Assembly: GCA_963838845.1 (NCBI GenBank)
Contig: CAWISR010000002.1
Span: forward strand, 558,001-622,000
DNA from: CAVRXQ01 sp963838845
GTDB taxonomy: Bacteria; Actinomycetota; Acidimicrobiia; Acidimicrobiales; Bog-793
Length of the DNA: 64,000 bases
Reading direction: 5' to 3'
Shown here: piece after piece, positions 53,157-62,580 of the stretch
Layout: each line of letters opens with the position of its first letter
Numbering within the stretch: the stretch's first letter is position 1
The notes under the pieces: model-generated
The model's database searches: none
Told to the model about the DNA's origin: nothing
Seen by the model: only the letters and a program-made list of their open reading frames with translations
Translations under genes and position numbers: made by a program

Positions 53157-56033
53157 ATGTCCGATTCTTTGGTGATTCGCGGCGCGCGCGAGCACAACTT
53201 GAAGAACATCTCGCTCGAGCTGCCCAGAGAGCGGCTGATCGTCTTCACGGGCCTTTCGGGATCGGGCAAGTCCTCGCTCGCCTTCGACACGATCTACGCC
53301 GAGGGCCAGCGGCGCTATGTCGAGTCGCTCTCCTCCTACGCGCGGCAGTTCCTCGGCCAGATGGACAAACCCGATGTCGACTTCATCGAGGGTCTCTCCC
53401 CGGCGATCTCGATCGACCAGAAGTCCGCCTCGCGCAACCCGCGCTCGACGGTTGGCACGGTGACGGAGGTCTACGACTACCTCCGCCTGCTGTTCGCGCG
53501 CATCGGCTTGCCGCATTGTCCGAAATGTGGGCGGGTCGTTTCGCGCCAGAGCCCGCAGCAGATCGTCGATCGGGTGATGGACCTCCCCGACGGGAGCCGC
53601 TTCCACGTCCTCGCTCCGGTCGTGCGGGGCCGCAAGGGCGAGTACGACGCGCTGCTGGACGACCTCGCCCGCCAGGGCTTTGCCCGAGCCCGCATCGACG
53701 GCGAGCTCGTCGAACTCGCCGAGCGGCAGAAGCGCTCGCTCGCGCGTTACGAGCAGCACACGATCGAGGTCGTCGTCGACCGTCTCGTGCACCGCCCGGG
53801 GATCGAGCGCCGGCTCACCGACTCGATCGAAACGGCTTTGCGACTGGGGGAGGGGATCGCCGAGATCCACCTCCTCGACACCGACGAGATTCTCACCTTT
53901 TCGCAGCACCTCGCTTGCACCTTCGACGGGACGTCCTTCGACGATCCTGCGCCGCGCAATTTCTCTTTCAACTCGCCGTACGGGGCGTGCCCCGTCTGCC
54001 TGGGCCTCGGCACGCGCTACGAAGTCGACCCCGACCTCGTCGTTCCGAATCCGGAGCTCTCGATTGACCACGGGGCGATCGCGCCATGGGCACCTGCCAG
54101 AACGGAGTACTTCGCCCGCGTCCTGCGCGCAGTCGGCGAGGAGTTCGACATCGATCTCACCAAGCCGTGGGCGAAGCTCACGAAGACGCAGAAGAAGCTG
54201 CTGTTGTACGGCGCGGGTGATCGCCGGGTCCACGTCACGTACCGCAACAGATACGGCACGCAACGTTCGTACAAGACGACGTACGAAGGGGCCATCCCCT
54301 GGTTGCAGCGGAGACACGCGGAGGCGGAATCGGATTGGCACCGCGAACAGATCGAGGGATACATGCGCGAGGTCCCGTGCGGGGCATGTGGCGGGACGCG
54401 GCTGAAGCCGGAGTCTCTCGCGGTCACCGTCGACGGAATGAATATCGCCGAGCTCTCCGCGAAGCCGATCGGTGAGACGCTGAAGATCCTCACCGCGCTC
54501 GAGCTTTCCGGACGCGAGGCGATGATTGCCGAGCGACTGCTGAAGGAGATCCGCGCCCGCGTCCAGTTCCTCGTCGACGTCGGCCTCGACTACCTGACAC
54601 TCGATCGTTCGTCAGCGACGCTCGCCGGAGGAGAAGCGCAGCGCATCCGCCTCGCGAGCCAGATCGGCAGCGGGCTCGTCGGCGTCCTCTACGTCTTGGA
54701 TGAGCCGTCGATCGGTCTCCACCAGCGCGATAACCGGAGATTGATCGAGACGCTCGAGCGCCTGCGCGATCTCGGCAACACGGTGATCGTTGTCGAACAC
54801 GACGAGGAGACGATCCGCGTCGCCGATCATGTCGTCGATATCGGACCGGGGGCGGGCGAGCACGGCGGCGAGATCATCTATTCGGGAGCGGTCTCCGGGC
54901 TCACGAAGGAGCCGCGCTCGATCACGGGCAAGTACCTCTCCGGCGCCGCGCAAATCGATGTTCCGAAGGTTCGTCGTCCGACGTCGAACGGTCACCTCAT
55001 CGTGCGCGACGCGTACGAGCACAACCTTCAGCACATCGACGTCGACTTCCCGCTCGGCTGTTTCGTCGCGGTGACAGGGGTGTCAGGTTCGGGGAAGTCG
55101 ACTCTCGTCAACGACATCGTCCATCGCGCGCTCGCGCAGGCGATTTACAGAACGAAGACGGTTCCCGGTCGGCACCGCGCGATCGAGGGTGCCGAGCTCA
55201 TCGACAAGGTGATCGACATCGACCAGTCGCCGATCGGACGGACGCCGAGGTCGAACGCGGCGACGTACACGGGAGTCTTCGACCACATCCGGCGACTGTT
55301 CAGCCAGACTCCCGAGGCGAAGCTGCGCGGCTACCAACCCGGGCGCTTCTCATTCAACGTCCCGGGGGGTCGCTGCGAGGCGTGCTCCGGAGACGGGACA
55401 ATCCGCATCGAGATGCATTTCCTTCCGGACGTCTATGTGCCGTGCGAGATCTGCAAAGGCGCGCGCTACAACCGCGACACGCTCGAGGTGCTCTGGCGCG
55501 GCAAGTCGATTGCCGATGTGCTCGACATGTCCTGCGAGGAGGCGAGCGAGTTCTTCGCCGCGCAACCGGTGATCGCGCGTCACCTGCAGACGCTCACCGA
55601 CGTTGGACTCGGTTACATCCGCCTCGGGCAACCGGCGCCGACGTTGTCGGGTGGCGAGGCACAGCGGGTGAAGCTCGCTTCGGAACTTTCGAAGCGTTCG
55701 ACGGGCCGCACCTTCTACATCCTCGACGAGCCGACGACCGGGCTCCACTTCGACGATGTCCGCAAGCTGCTCGGCGTCCTGCAGCGCCTCGTCGATCAGG
55801 GCAACACCGTCGTCGTGATCGAGCACAACCTCGATGTCGTGAAGTCCGCCGACTGGATCATCGACCTCGGCCCCGAAGGCGGGAGCGGCGGGGGACGAGT
55901 GGTCGCCGAAGGCGAACCCGAGAAGATCGCGTCGATGACGGTGAGCTACACGGGGCGCTACCTCAAACCGCTGCTCGCTCGTGGCGTGAGAAGAACTTCG
56001 CAAAAGCGCGCCAAAGCCGCTATCCCCGCGTAG
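53157..56033 (+). CDS. uvrA: Excinuclease ABC subunit A
   Basis: 958 residue damage-recognition ATPase of nucleotide excision repair. Two ABC modules are complete: Walker A GLSGSGKSSL near residue 35 and GVSGSGKSTL near 645, with signatures LAGGEAQRI and LSGGEAQRV. Zinc modules are CPKCG ... and CPVCLGLG in the first half, and CEACSGDG ... CEICKGARYN in the second. Full length. ATG 53157. Transcribed separately from uvrB, which is on the other side of a large insertion, and from uvrC at 59795. Confidence 0.97.
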   Translation: MSDSLVIRGAREHNLKNISLELPRERLIVFTGLSGSGKSSLAFDTIYAEGQRRYVESLSSYARQFLGQMDKPDVDFIEGLSPAISIDQKSASRNPRSTVGTVTEVYDYLRLLFARIGLPHCPKCGRVVSRQSPQQIVDRVMDLPDGSRFHVLAPVVRGRKGEYDALLDDLARQGFARARIDGELVELAERQKRSLARYEQHTIEVVVDRLVHRPGIERRLTDSIETALRLGEGIAEIHLLDTDEILTFSQHLACTFDGTSFDDPAPRNFSFNSPYGACPVCLGLGTRYEVDPDLVVPNPELSIDHGAIAPWAPARTEYFARVLRAVGEEFDIDLTKPWAKLTKTQKKLLLYGAGDRRVHVTYRNRYGTQRSYKTTYEGAIPWLQRRHAEAESDWHREQIEGYMREVPCGACGGTRLKPESLAVTVDGMNIAELSAKPIGETLKILTALELSGREAMIAERLLKEIRARVQFLVDVGLDYLTLDRSSATLAGGEAQRIRLASQIGSGLVGVLYVLDEPSIGLHQRDNRRLIETLERLRDLGNTVIVVEHDEETIRVADHVVDIGPGAGEHGGEIIYSGAVSGLTKEPRSITGKYLSGAAQIDVPKVRRPTSNGHLIVRDAYEHNLQHIDVDFPLGCFVAVTGVSGSGKSTLVNDIVHRALAQAIYRTKTVPGRHRAIEGAELIDKVIDIDQSPIGRTPRSNAATYTGVFDHIRRLFSQTPEAKLRGYQPGRFSFNVPGGRCEACSGDGTIRIEMHFLPDVYVPCEICKGARYNRDTLEVLWRGKSIADVLDMSCEEASEFFAAQPVIARHLQTLTDVGLGYIRLGQPAPTLSGGEAQRVKLASELSKRSTGRTFYILDEPTTGLHFDDVRKLLGVLQRLVDQGNTVVVIEHNLDVVKSADWIIDLGPEGGSGGGRVVAEGEPEKIASMTVSYTGRYLKPLLARGVRRTSQKRAKAAIPA

Positions 56034-56162
56034 AGGCGGCGCGGTTCGCGACCGAACGCCGTTTCATTTGTGTGCGTGCGCGTAAGCGTTCCCGCCTCGA
56101 TCTGCCTATCGACACCGCTGCGATCGGAGGCAGTGTTCGCTGCCGGCGGGGGTGCCGGTCAT

Positions 56163-56975
56163 TCAGGCGGCGCGGCGGCGGACCAGCCAGACGGTCGCGG
56201 CGATGAACAGCACCGAGAGCGCGAGTAGCGCGCCGCCCTCGATGAACTGCCGAGGCCAGAACCGGCTCACCGGCTTGAGCTGTGTCCCTACGAGTCGCCA
56301 CGCCATGAGGGCAACCGCGGTATAGACGCCGAGGGCGACGGCCATCGCCGGCACGATCCGGCGAATGAGCATGCCGGCGAGCGCACCGATGGCGAAGCTG
56401 ACGAGTGTCCAGGCGGCGAACGCGACCGGGCGCGTATCGAACACGGTCGTCGCCATCACGGTCATGTCCTCTTGCTTGAGGAACGGTTGGAAGAACCAGG
56501 CGAATACCTGACTGAACGCCGCGGCTGCCGCGGCGAGCGTGACAGCGACCAGCGCGAGCTTGGCGATTGTCCACCGCTCCCGGCCGAAGCCCTGTGTCCA
56601 TGCAAACCGATAAGTGCCGGTCTCGAGCTCCCGGGCCAACACCGGGGCGCCGGCGAACGCCCCAATCACCGCCGGCGCGAGGTTCACAAAAATGTTGAGC
56701 GCGTTCCCAAACGACCAGTCGGTGCTGTTGAACTTGCGGTTCAGATTCCCGCAGGCGTTCGAGCTCACCGGGTGGCAGGCGACCAGGGCCGCGTAGTCGT
56801 GGTGGATCTTCAGACCCGCGATCAGCAGAAACAGGGCGATCGCGCCGAGCACCGCCGGCACGCTGATCAGCGTGGTCCGGTGCTGGCGCCAGGTGACCCA
56901 AACCATTCGTCGCCACGGCAGGGATCGCGGGGCGGTGTCCTGGCCTGGCTGCGCGGTCATCGTTATCACCCTCAT
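56163..56975 (-). CDS. ABC-2 type membrane permease
   Basis: 270 residue integral membrane subunit with six predicted helices, the first being LISVPAVLGAIALFLLIAGL. The segment ALNIFVNLAPAVIGAFAGAPVLARELETGTYRFAWTQG is typical of actinobacterial ABC-2 transport proteins working with GntR/YtrA operons. ATG 56975 overlaps the end of the ATPase gene. The exported substrate is unknown; YtrBC-like systems are cell-envelope stress related. Confidence 0.85.
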   Translation of the reverse strand: MRVITMTAQPGQDTAPRSLPWRRMVWVTWRQHRTTLISVPAVLGAIALFLLIAGLKIHHDYAALVACHPVSSNACGNLNRKFNSTDWSFGNALNIFVNLAPAVIGAFAGAPVLARELETGTYRFAWTQGFGRERWTIAKLALVAVTLAAAAAAFSQVFAWFFQPFLKQEDMTVMATTVFDTRPVAFAAWTLVSFAIGALAGMLIRRIVPAMAVALGVYTAVALMAWRLVGTQLKPVSRFWPRQFIEGGALLALSVLFIAATVWLVRRRAA

Positions 56976-57887
56976 CGCGCGACCTTTCTTCGCTTGTTGT
57001 CCTGAACCAGTGAAGGGCCGCTCCGTTGGTCGCCGACCGGCGCGCGCAAGTAGGCCATGACGAGTTCTTGCAGCGTGATGGGGTGAGATTCCCAGTTCAG
57101 CGGCATCGTGTCGGTCGTCCCGCCGGTCCTTACGAGCAGGTGGGCCTGCGTCTCGGCGCGTTGCGCCTGGATGACCCTGAACTGCCGGGCGTACCTGTCC
57201 GTCTCGGCGGCTGGCCCGGTCAGTACGTGGTGGGTCGCGAGCAGGTCATCGACCTCGCCGGCCACCTGCAGCTGGCCGCGGGACAGCACGATCAGGTAAT
57301 CGGCGACCCGCTCTAGCTCAGCGAGCGCGTGCGAGGAGAGCAGAACCGACACGCCGTCCGCCATGGCTGTCAGCACCGTCGCCATGAAGTCCTGGCGGGC
57401 GAGCGGGTCGAGCATCGCGAGCGGTTCGTCGAGGACGAGAAATCGCGGTCGTCGCGCCAGCGCCAGGGTGAGCGCGAGCTGCGCCTGCTGACCGCCGGAA
57501 AGCTTGCCTGCCTTCTTCTTCAGCGGGATGTCGAGCTCGGTCAGCCGTGTCCGCGCGTGGCGCTCGTCGAAGCGTCGATTCAGATTCCGGGTGAGGTGCA
57601 GCATGTCCCCGGCAGACAGGTTCTTGTACAACGGCGCGTCTTGTGCGACGAAGGCGATGCCGTCGAGCGCGTCCGGTGATCCGGCAGGCATGCCGCCGAG
57701 GACGTTGACGATGCCCGCGGTCGGCGCCGCGAGACCAACCGCCAGGTTCATGAGGGTGGTCTTGCCCGCGCCGTTCGGTCCGAACCAGCGCGGCCAGGTG
57801 CCCGGCGGGGACCGCCAGCGAGCAGTCGCGGAGTGCCCAGCCGCCGCCGTAGCGCTTGCCAAGGTCGCAGGTTTCGATGATGTTCAT
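56972..57887 (-). pseudogene. ABC exporter ATPase, +1 frameshift at the Walker A site
   Basis: The first 35 residues lie in the frame from ATG 57887 (MNIIETCDLGKRYGGGWALRD, then AVPAGHLAALV). The rest, from GPNGAGKTTLMNLAVGL onwards, is in another frame and runs to 56972 with Q-loop FVAQDAPLYKN, signature LSGGQQAQL, Walker B FLVLDEPLAMLDP and switch LLSSHALAELE. The span is 916 bases, one over a multiple of three. The extra base sits at about 57783, where reading GCGCTGGTTCGGACC without one T restores LVGPNGAGKT. Real mutation or sequencing error. The start overlaps the GntR stop (ATGA). Confidence 0.82.
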
Positions 57888-58381
57888 GCGACGTCCTCCG
57901 ATTCCTCGCTCGCCGCGCCACCATCGCCGGAGGCACCGCGGCGATCACGAAAATCCCGCAACACATTGGCGAACAACGCCACGATCCCGTCCTCGTCCAG
58001 TCCCGCAGTGTCGGCAGCGGTCAGCCAATCGAGCAGTGAGCGGCGCAGCCCGGTCAGCTCGGGCAGCGCGACCTGGTTGAGCGTCGCCTCGATGAATGTG
58101 CCCTGCCCGGGCCGACCGGCGGCCAGGCCCTTCGTCTCGAGTTCGCGGTAAGCCTTCAACACCGTGTTCGGGTTGATTGTCAGGGAGGCGACGACTTCCC
58201 TCACCTTCGGTAGCTGGTCGCCGGGTTTTAGGTACCCGAGCCGCAGCGCGTGCTCAACCTGCTGGACGAGCTGTAGGTAGGTGGGAACCCCCGAGGATGC
58301 GTCGAGCCTGAACTCGATCGGCGATCCTGCTGCTCGGGTTGCCGGACCGTCTTCGGCTGAGCCAGACTCTTTATCTAACAT
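57884..58381 (-). CDS. GntR-family regulator, YtrA subfamily
   Basis: 165 residue repressor. The winged helix (about residues 28-95) reads GVPTYLQLVQQVEHALRLGYLKPGDQLPKVREVVASLTINPNTVLKAYRELETKGLA, the standard YtrA pattern, followed by a short helical dimerisation tail instead of a ligand domain. It begins the operon with the ABC exporter genes and presumably represses it. ATG 58381 sits inside a palindrome and directly after a TACTAT word, so the mRNA may be leaderless or the true start slightly further in. Confidence 0.9.
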   Translation of the reverse strand: MLDKESGSAEDGPATRAAGSPIEFRLDASSGVPTYLQLVQQVEHALRLGYLKPGDQLPKVREVVASLTINPNTVLKAYRELETKGLAAGRPGQGTFIEATLNQVALPELTGLRRSLLDWLTAADTAGLDEDGIVALFANVLRDFRDRRGASGDGGAASEESEDVA

Positions 58382-58385
58382 GATA
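58372..58385. promoter_or_regulatory. Palindrome over the GntR start codon
   Basis: TATC-N6-GATA spans the regulator's ATG (58372-58385), next to a minus-strand TACTAT word. YtrA-type repressors commonly bind such sites in their own promoters. Assignment is by position only. Confidence 0.4.
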
Positions 58386-58520
58386 GTACAAGGATACAGA
58401 TCCGCCCGGGGCTGTCAAGCATCAAGGTCCGAAACGCAACCGCGAAGTGATCAGCGGCGCGGGGCGCCGGAAGAAAGCACGTCGTGTCGCGCCCGTGTGC
58501 GGCGCGTTATCTCGGCGGCG

Positions 58521-59666
58521 TCAGACGATCGCCAGCATTCGTTCGAGCGCGAGGCGCGCCGAAGCGGCGGTCTCTTCGTCGACAACGACACGGTTGCGCA
58601 CTTCGCCCTCGACGAGGCCCTCGAGCACCCAAGCGAGGTGCTGGGGGTCGATGCGGAACATCGTCGAGCATGGACAGACGAGCGGGTCGAGCGAGACGAT
58701 CGTCTTGTCGGGATGCTCGTTCGCGAGCCGGTGCACGAGGTGGATCTCGGTGCCGACGCCGATGTGCGCGCCCTTCGACGCTGCGCCGACGTAACGGATG
58801 ATCGCGTCGGTCGATCCAACTGCGTCGGCGAGCAGGACGACCTCGTGCGCGCACTCTGGGTGCACGACGACGACCCCTTCCGGGTGCGCGGCACGGAAAG
58901 CCTCGACGTGGCTCGTCTTGAACCGCTGGTGCACCGAGCAGTGGCCCTTCCACAACAAAAAGGTCGACTCTTTCACGACGAGTTCGTCGAGTCCGCCGAG
59001 GTCATGCCTCGGATCCCAGACCGCCATATCTGACGCCTCGAATCCGAGCGCGTACGCGGTGTTGCGTCCGAGGTGCTGGTCGGGGAAGAAGAGCACCTTG
59101 CGGGCACTCACCCGGACGAGGTCAACGAGCCGCCTACCGCTCGGGACGTCCGTTCCGACGCCGAGCGCCCAACGGACCGCCGCGTCGGCGTTCGAAGACG
59201 TGCACACCGTCCCGCCGCGGTCGCCGACGAAGGCCTTCAGCGCCGCCGACGAGTTCATGTACGTGACCGGGGTGACCGCACCGAGGTCGGTGATCTTGCC
59301 GAGCTCCGCCCAGGCCTGTTCGACCTCGTCGAGGTCGGCCATGTCGGCCATCGAACAGCCGGCGTTCAGGTCGGGCAGGAGCACCTGCTGGTTCGGCCCG
59401 GTCAGGACATCGGCCGCCTCAGCCATGAAGGTCACGCCGCAGAACACGACGAACTCGGCGCGCTCTTGATCGGCGGCAAAGCGCGAGAGCCCGAAGGAGT
59501 CGCCACGTGCATCCGCCCAGCGCATCACCTCGTCGCGCTGGTAGTGGTGGCCGAGGATGACGACCCGTTCACCGAGTTCGGCGCGCGCCGCGCCGATCAT
59601 TGCTTCGAGCTCGTCGTCCGTCGCGTCGGTGTACCGCCCGGGCAGCGGCGTCTGGAGGCGGAACAT
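58521..59666 (-). CDS. nadA: Quinolinate synthase A
   Basis: 381 residue 4Fe-4S enzyme condensing iminoaspartate with dihydroxyacetone phosphate to quinolinate in NAD synthesis. It has the three internal repeats with GHHYQRDEVMRWADARGDSFGLS, cluster Cys residues in LNAGCSMADM, HPECAHEV and PLVCPCSTM, and the catalytic segment YMNSSAALKAF. ATG 59666 with an AAAGAGG site is preferred over a longer frame whose extra 48 residues are arginine-rich and not homologous. nadB and nadC are not in the window. It is divergent from uvrC. Confidence 0.95.
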   Translation of the reverse strand: MFRLQTPLPGRYTDATDDELEAMIGAARAELGERVVILGHHYQRDEVMRWADARGDSFGLSRFAADQERAEFVVFCGVTFMAEAADVLTGPNQQVLLPDLNAGCSMADMADLDEVEQAWAELGKITDLGAVTPVTYMNSSAALKAFVGDRGGTVCTSSNADAAVRWALGVGTDVPSGRRLVDLVRVSARKVLFFPDQHLGRNTAYALGFEASDMAVWDPRHDLGGLDELVVKESTFLLWKGHCSVHQRFKTSHVEAFRAAHPEGVVVVHPECAHEVVLLADAVGSTDAIIRYVGAASKGAHIGVGTEIHLVHRLANEHPDKTIVSLDPLVCPCSTMFRIDPQHLAWVLEGLVEGEVRNRVVVDEETAASARLALERMLAIV

Positions 59667-59794
59667 GGGCCTCTTTCTTGATCGTCTTGCTCCGCGTCTG
59701 GCCGGCGGGGACAGCCTGGTCGCCCATCCGCGGGGTTGTCGGCCACGAAGCTCTATGTCTGCCGGAATACCAGGCCGGCGTAGCCTCAAGATTA

Positions 59795-61699
59795 GTGCTC
59801 GAGCGGCCAAAAGATGTCCCCGAGGCGCCCGGCTCCTACCAGTTCAAGGACCGGGACGGACGCGTGATCTACGTCGGCAAGGCGCGCTCGTTGCGCAGCC
59901 GCCTCGCCACTTATTTCGGCGACCCGGCCGGTCTGCCGCTGCGGACCCAGCAGATGCTCGAGCGGGCCGCCTCGGTCGAGTGGATCCAGGTCCGCTCCGA
60001 CGTCGAAGCGATCATGCTCGAGTACAACCTCATCAAAGAGCACCGGCCGCGCTTCAACATCCGTCTCGTCGACGACAAGAGTTACCCGTACCTCGCGATC
60101 ACGATGGACGAGGAGTGGCCCCGGGCGATGGTCGTGCGGGGCGCGAAGCGCAAGGGCTCTCGATACTTCGGCCCCTACGCGCACGCCTACGCGCTGCGCG
60201 AGACCCTCGATTCTCTGCTGCGCTCATTCCCGATCCGCAGCTGCTCGAACGCGAAGTTCGGCCGTCACGTCCGCCTCGGCCGCCCGTGCCTCTTGTTCCA
60301 CATCGAACGGTGCTCCGGACCCTGTGTCGGCGCCGTCGATCGGGCGACGTACGGCGAGTACCTCGACGACTTGATGCGCTTCCTCGAAGGCGACACGAAG
60401 GCCGTCCTCTCGCGCCTCGAGTCCGAGATGCAAACGGCCGCCGGACGAGAGGAGTTCGAGCTCGCGGCACGCCTGCGCGACCAGCTCGAATCGGCACGAC
60501 TGGCGAGTGAGCGCCAGGACGTCGTCGCTGCTTCGGGCGACAACCTGGATGTCTTCGGAGTCGCCGACGCGGAGCTCGAGTCGGCGGTGCAGGTCCTTCA
60601 CGTCCGCCACGGGTTGCTCGTCGGACGGAACGGCTTCATCGTGGAAAAGGTCGAGCCGCTCTCGGAGTCCGATCTCCTCCAGCGCGTGCTCGAGCAGCAC
60701 TACGCGGAGACCCCGTTGGGTGTGGCGCGTGAGATCCTCGTGCCGACGCTCCCGACCGACGCCGAGACGTACACCGCCTGGCTTTCGCAGCGGCGCGACG
60801 GGCCGGTCGCGATCAGGGTCCCCCAACGTGGGCGAAAGCGCGCCTTGGTCCGCGTTGCCGAAAACAATGCCCGCGAACAGCTCGCCCGCCACCGCACACG
60901 GCGGGCGACCGATCTCTCGAGCCGGGCGCGCGCCCTCGAGCAGCTACGGGAGTACCTCGGGTTGCGGGAGTCGCCGCTGCGGATCGAGTGCTACGACATG
61001 AGCCACCTGCAAGGCAGCGACTACGTCGGGTCGATGGTCGTGATGGAAGACGGCCTGATGAAGCGCAGCGACTACCGGCGCTTCAAGGTGCGCGCCGTAG
61101 CGGGGAACGATGACTACGCCGCGATGGCAGAGGTGCTCGAGCGTCGACTCCGCCGGCTTTCTGATCCTCAACCCCGCCCGTCGAACGGTGCCGGCGCGCG
61201 CCGACCGCGCCGATTCGCGTATCCGCCGCAGTTATTGCTGCTCGACGGTGGGAAGGGACAGTTGAGCGTCGGGGTGCGCGTGCTCGAGGAGCTCGGGCTC
61301 AGCGACCGCGTCGAGGTCGCGGCGCTCGCCAAGCAGTTCGAGGAGGTGTTCGTCCCCGGTCGTTCGGAGCCGATCCGTATTCCGCGCGATTCCGAGGCGA
61401 TCTATCTGCTCGAGGAGTTGCGTGACGAGGCGCACCGGTTCGCCATCGGGTACCACCGCGAGGTCCGCGCACGGCGAATGCGACCGGATCCGCTGGCGCG
61501 CATCGCCGGCCTCGGCGCTGGCCGGCGCCGCCGCCTCCTTTCGGAGTTCGGGTCGATGCGCGCACTGCGTGCGGCTTCGCGTGACACACTGCGCGGGCTG
61601 AGCTGGCTCCCCGACGCCGTTGCGGACGCGGTGTTCGACGGTCTTCATCCCGACGCACCCGAGCTCGGTCGCTCCGATCCCGAGGCGCAGTCGGCGTGA
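59795..61699 (+). CDS. uvrC: Excinuclease ABC subunit C
   Basis: 634 residue dual nuclease that cuts on both sides of a lesion. The N-terminal GIY-YIG domain (residues 10-90) reads GSYQFKDRDGRVIYVGKARSLRSRL; a Cys-rich patch follows (CSGPCVGAVDRATY), then the UVR motif binding UvrB (FELAARLRDQLE), the RNase H-like C-terminal nuclease (RIECYDMSHLQGSDYVGSMVV, LLLDGGKGQL), and tandem helix-hairpin-helix motifs (IAGLGAGRRRRLLSEFGSM). GTG 59795 is chosen as homology starts there. Its end overlaps the methyltransferase gene. Confidence 0.96.
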   Translation: MLERPKDVPEAPGSYQFKDRDGRVIYVGKARSLRSRLATYFGDPAGLPLRTQQMLERAASVEWIQVRSDVEAIMLEYNLIKEHRPRFNIRLVDDKSYPYLAITMDEEWPRAMVVRGAKRKGSRYFGPYAHAYALRETLDSLLRSFPIRSCSNAKFGRHVRLGRPCLLFHIERCSGPCVGAVDRATYGEYLDDLMRFLEGDTKAVLSRLESEMQTAAGREEFELAARLRDQLESARLASERQDVVAASGDNLDVFGVADAELESAVQVLHVRHGLLVGRNGFIVEKVEPLSESDLLQRVLEQHYAETPLGVAREILVPTLPTDAETYTAWLSQRRDGPVAIRVPQRGRKRALVRVAENNAREQLARHRTRRATDLSSRARALEQLREYLGLRESPLRIECYDMSHLQGSDYVGSMVVMEDGLMKRSDYRRFKVRAVAGNDDYAAMAEVLERRLRRLSDPQPRPSNGAGARRPRRFAYPPQLLLLDGGKGQLSVGVRVLEELGLSDRVEVAALAKQFEEVFVPGRSEPIRIPRDSEAIYLLEELRDEAHRFAIGYHREVRARRMRPDPLARIAGLGAGRRRRLLSEFGSMRALRAASRDTLRGLSWLPDAVADAVFDGLHPDAPELGRSDPEAQSA

Positions 61700-62580
61700 G
61701 CATGGCGCGGCGCGACGCCGTCGGCCCGGAGTCGGCGTCGGCCGAGGTCTGGGACGCCAACGCCACATGGTGGAAAGAGACCTTCACCGACGGCGCCGAC
61801 CAGGAGTACGAAGTCGAGATCCTGCCGCTCGTCGCTTCGGAGCTTTCGGGTTGCCGGCGAATCGTCGACATCGGCTGCGGGGAAGGGCAGGTCGCTCGCC
61901 GTTTGGCCGACGGTGACGCCGCGGTCGTCGGCGTCGATCCATCGGGTGCGCAGCTGAAGAACGCGCTGGGCGTACCCCGACTCGCCATCGCCTACGTCCA
62001 GGCACTCGGCGAGAGGCTGCCGCTCGCGTCGGGCAGCGTCGACGGCGCGGTCTGCTGCCTCGTCATCGAACACGCCCTCGACGCCGACGTCGTGCTCGCC
62101 GAGGCGGCGCGCGTGCTCGCCCCTGGCGGGCGGTTCCTCCTCGTCGTGAACCACCCCGCGTTCCAGGGTCCGGGAAGCGGATTCGTCGACGACCAGATCC
62201 TTGACGAGCGCTACTGGCGGGTCGGCCCGTATCTCAAAGAACAATGGGTGGTCGAGAACGTCGACTCGGCGGTGACCCTCGGCTTCAGTCATCGCCCGCT
62301 GTCCCGGTACATCAACCCGGCGATCGACGCCGGCCTCGTCCTCACGCGGCTCATCGAGCCGGCGCCGCGTCGTGACCTTCTCGACGGGTCAACTGATCCC
62401 GATTTCGAGGTGACGATCCCGCGGCTTTCGCGCGATGCGATTCGCGCGCCTTTCCTCATCGGAGGATCGTTGACTCGATGGAGCCTCGGGTGTGGGGCTA
62501 CGGCACCTTGGTCCCGAGAGACCCCAGGGCGCCCACTTGGGATGCGAAGATCGTGGCGGAGGTCGCGTCGCGATGGCTGA
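61696..62580 (+). CDS. Class I SAM-dependent methyltransferase
   Basis: 294 residue methyltransferase of the type 11 group. The SAM-binding motif I is VDIGCGEGQVARRL near residue 58, followed by the acidic ribose-binding residue in VVGVDPSGAQL and motif post-II GAVCCLVIEH; RVLAPGGRFLLVV is the typical motif III. The C-terminal 30 residues become arginine-rich and overlap the rapZ start by eight bases. The substrate is unknown. Its start overlaps the uvrC stop, so it probably shares the uvrC-rapZ-yvcK transcript. Confidence 0.8.
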   Translation: MSMARRDAVGPESASAEVWDANATWWKETFTDGADQEYEVEILPLVASELSGCRRIVDIGCGEGQVARRLADGDAAVVGVDPSGAQLKNALGVPRLAIAYVQALGERLPLASGSVDGAVCCLVIEHALDADVVLAEAARVLAPGGRFLLVVNHPAFQGPGSGFVDDQILDERYWRVGPYLKEQWVVENVDSAVTLGFSHRPLSRYINPAIDAGLVLTRLIEPAPRRDLLDGSTDPDFEVTIPRLSRDAIRAPFLIGGSLTRWSLGCGATAPWSRETPGRPLGMRRSWRRSRRDG

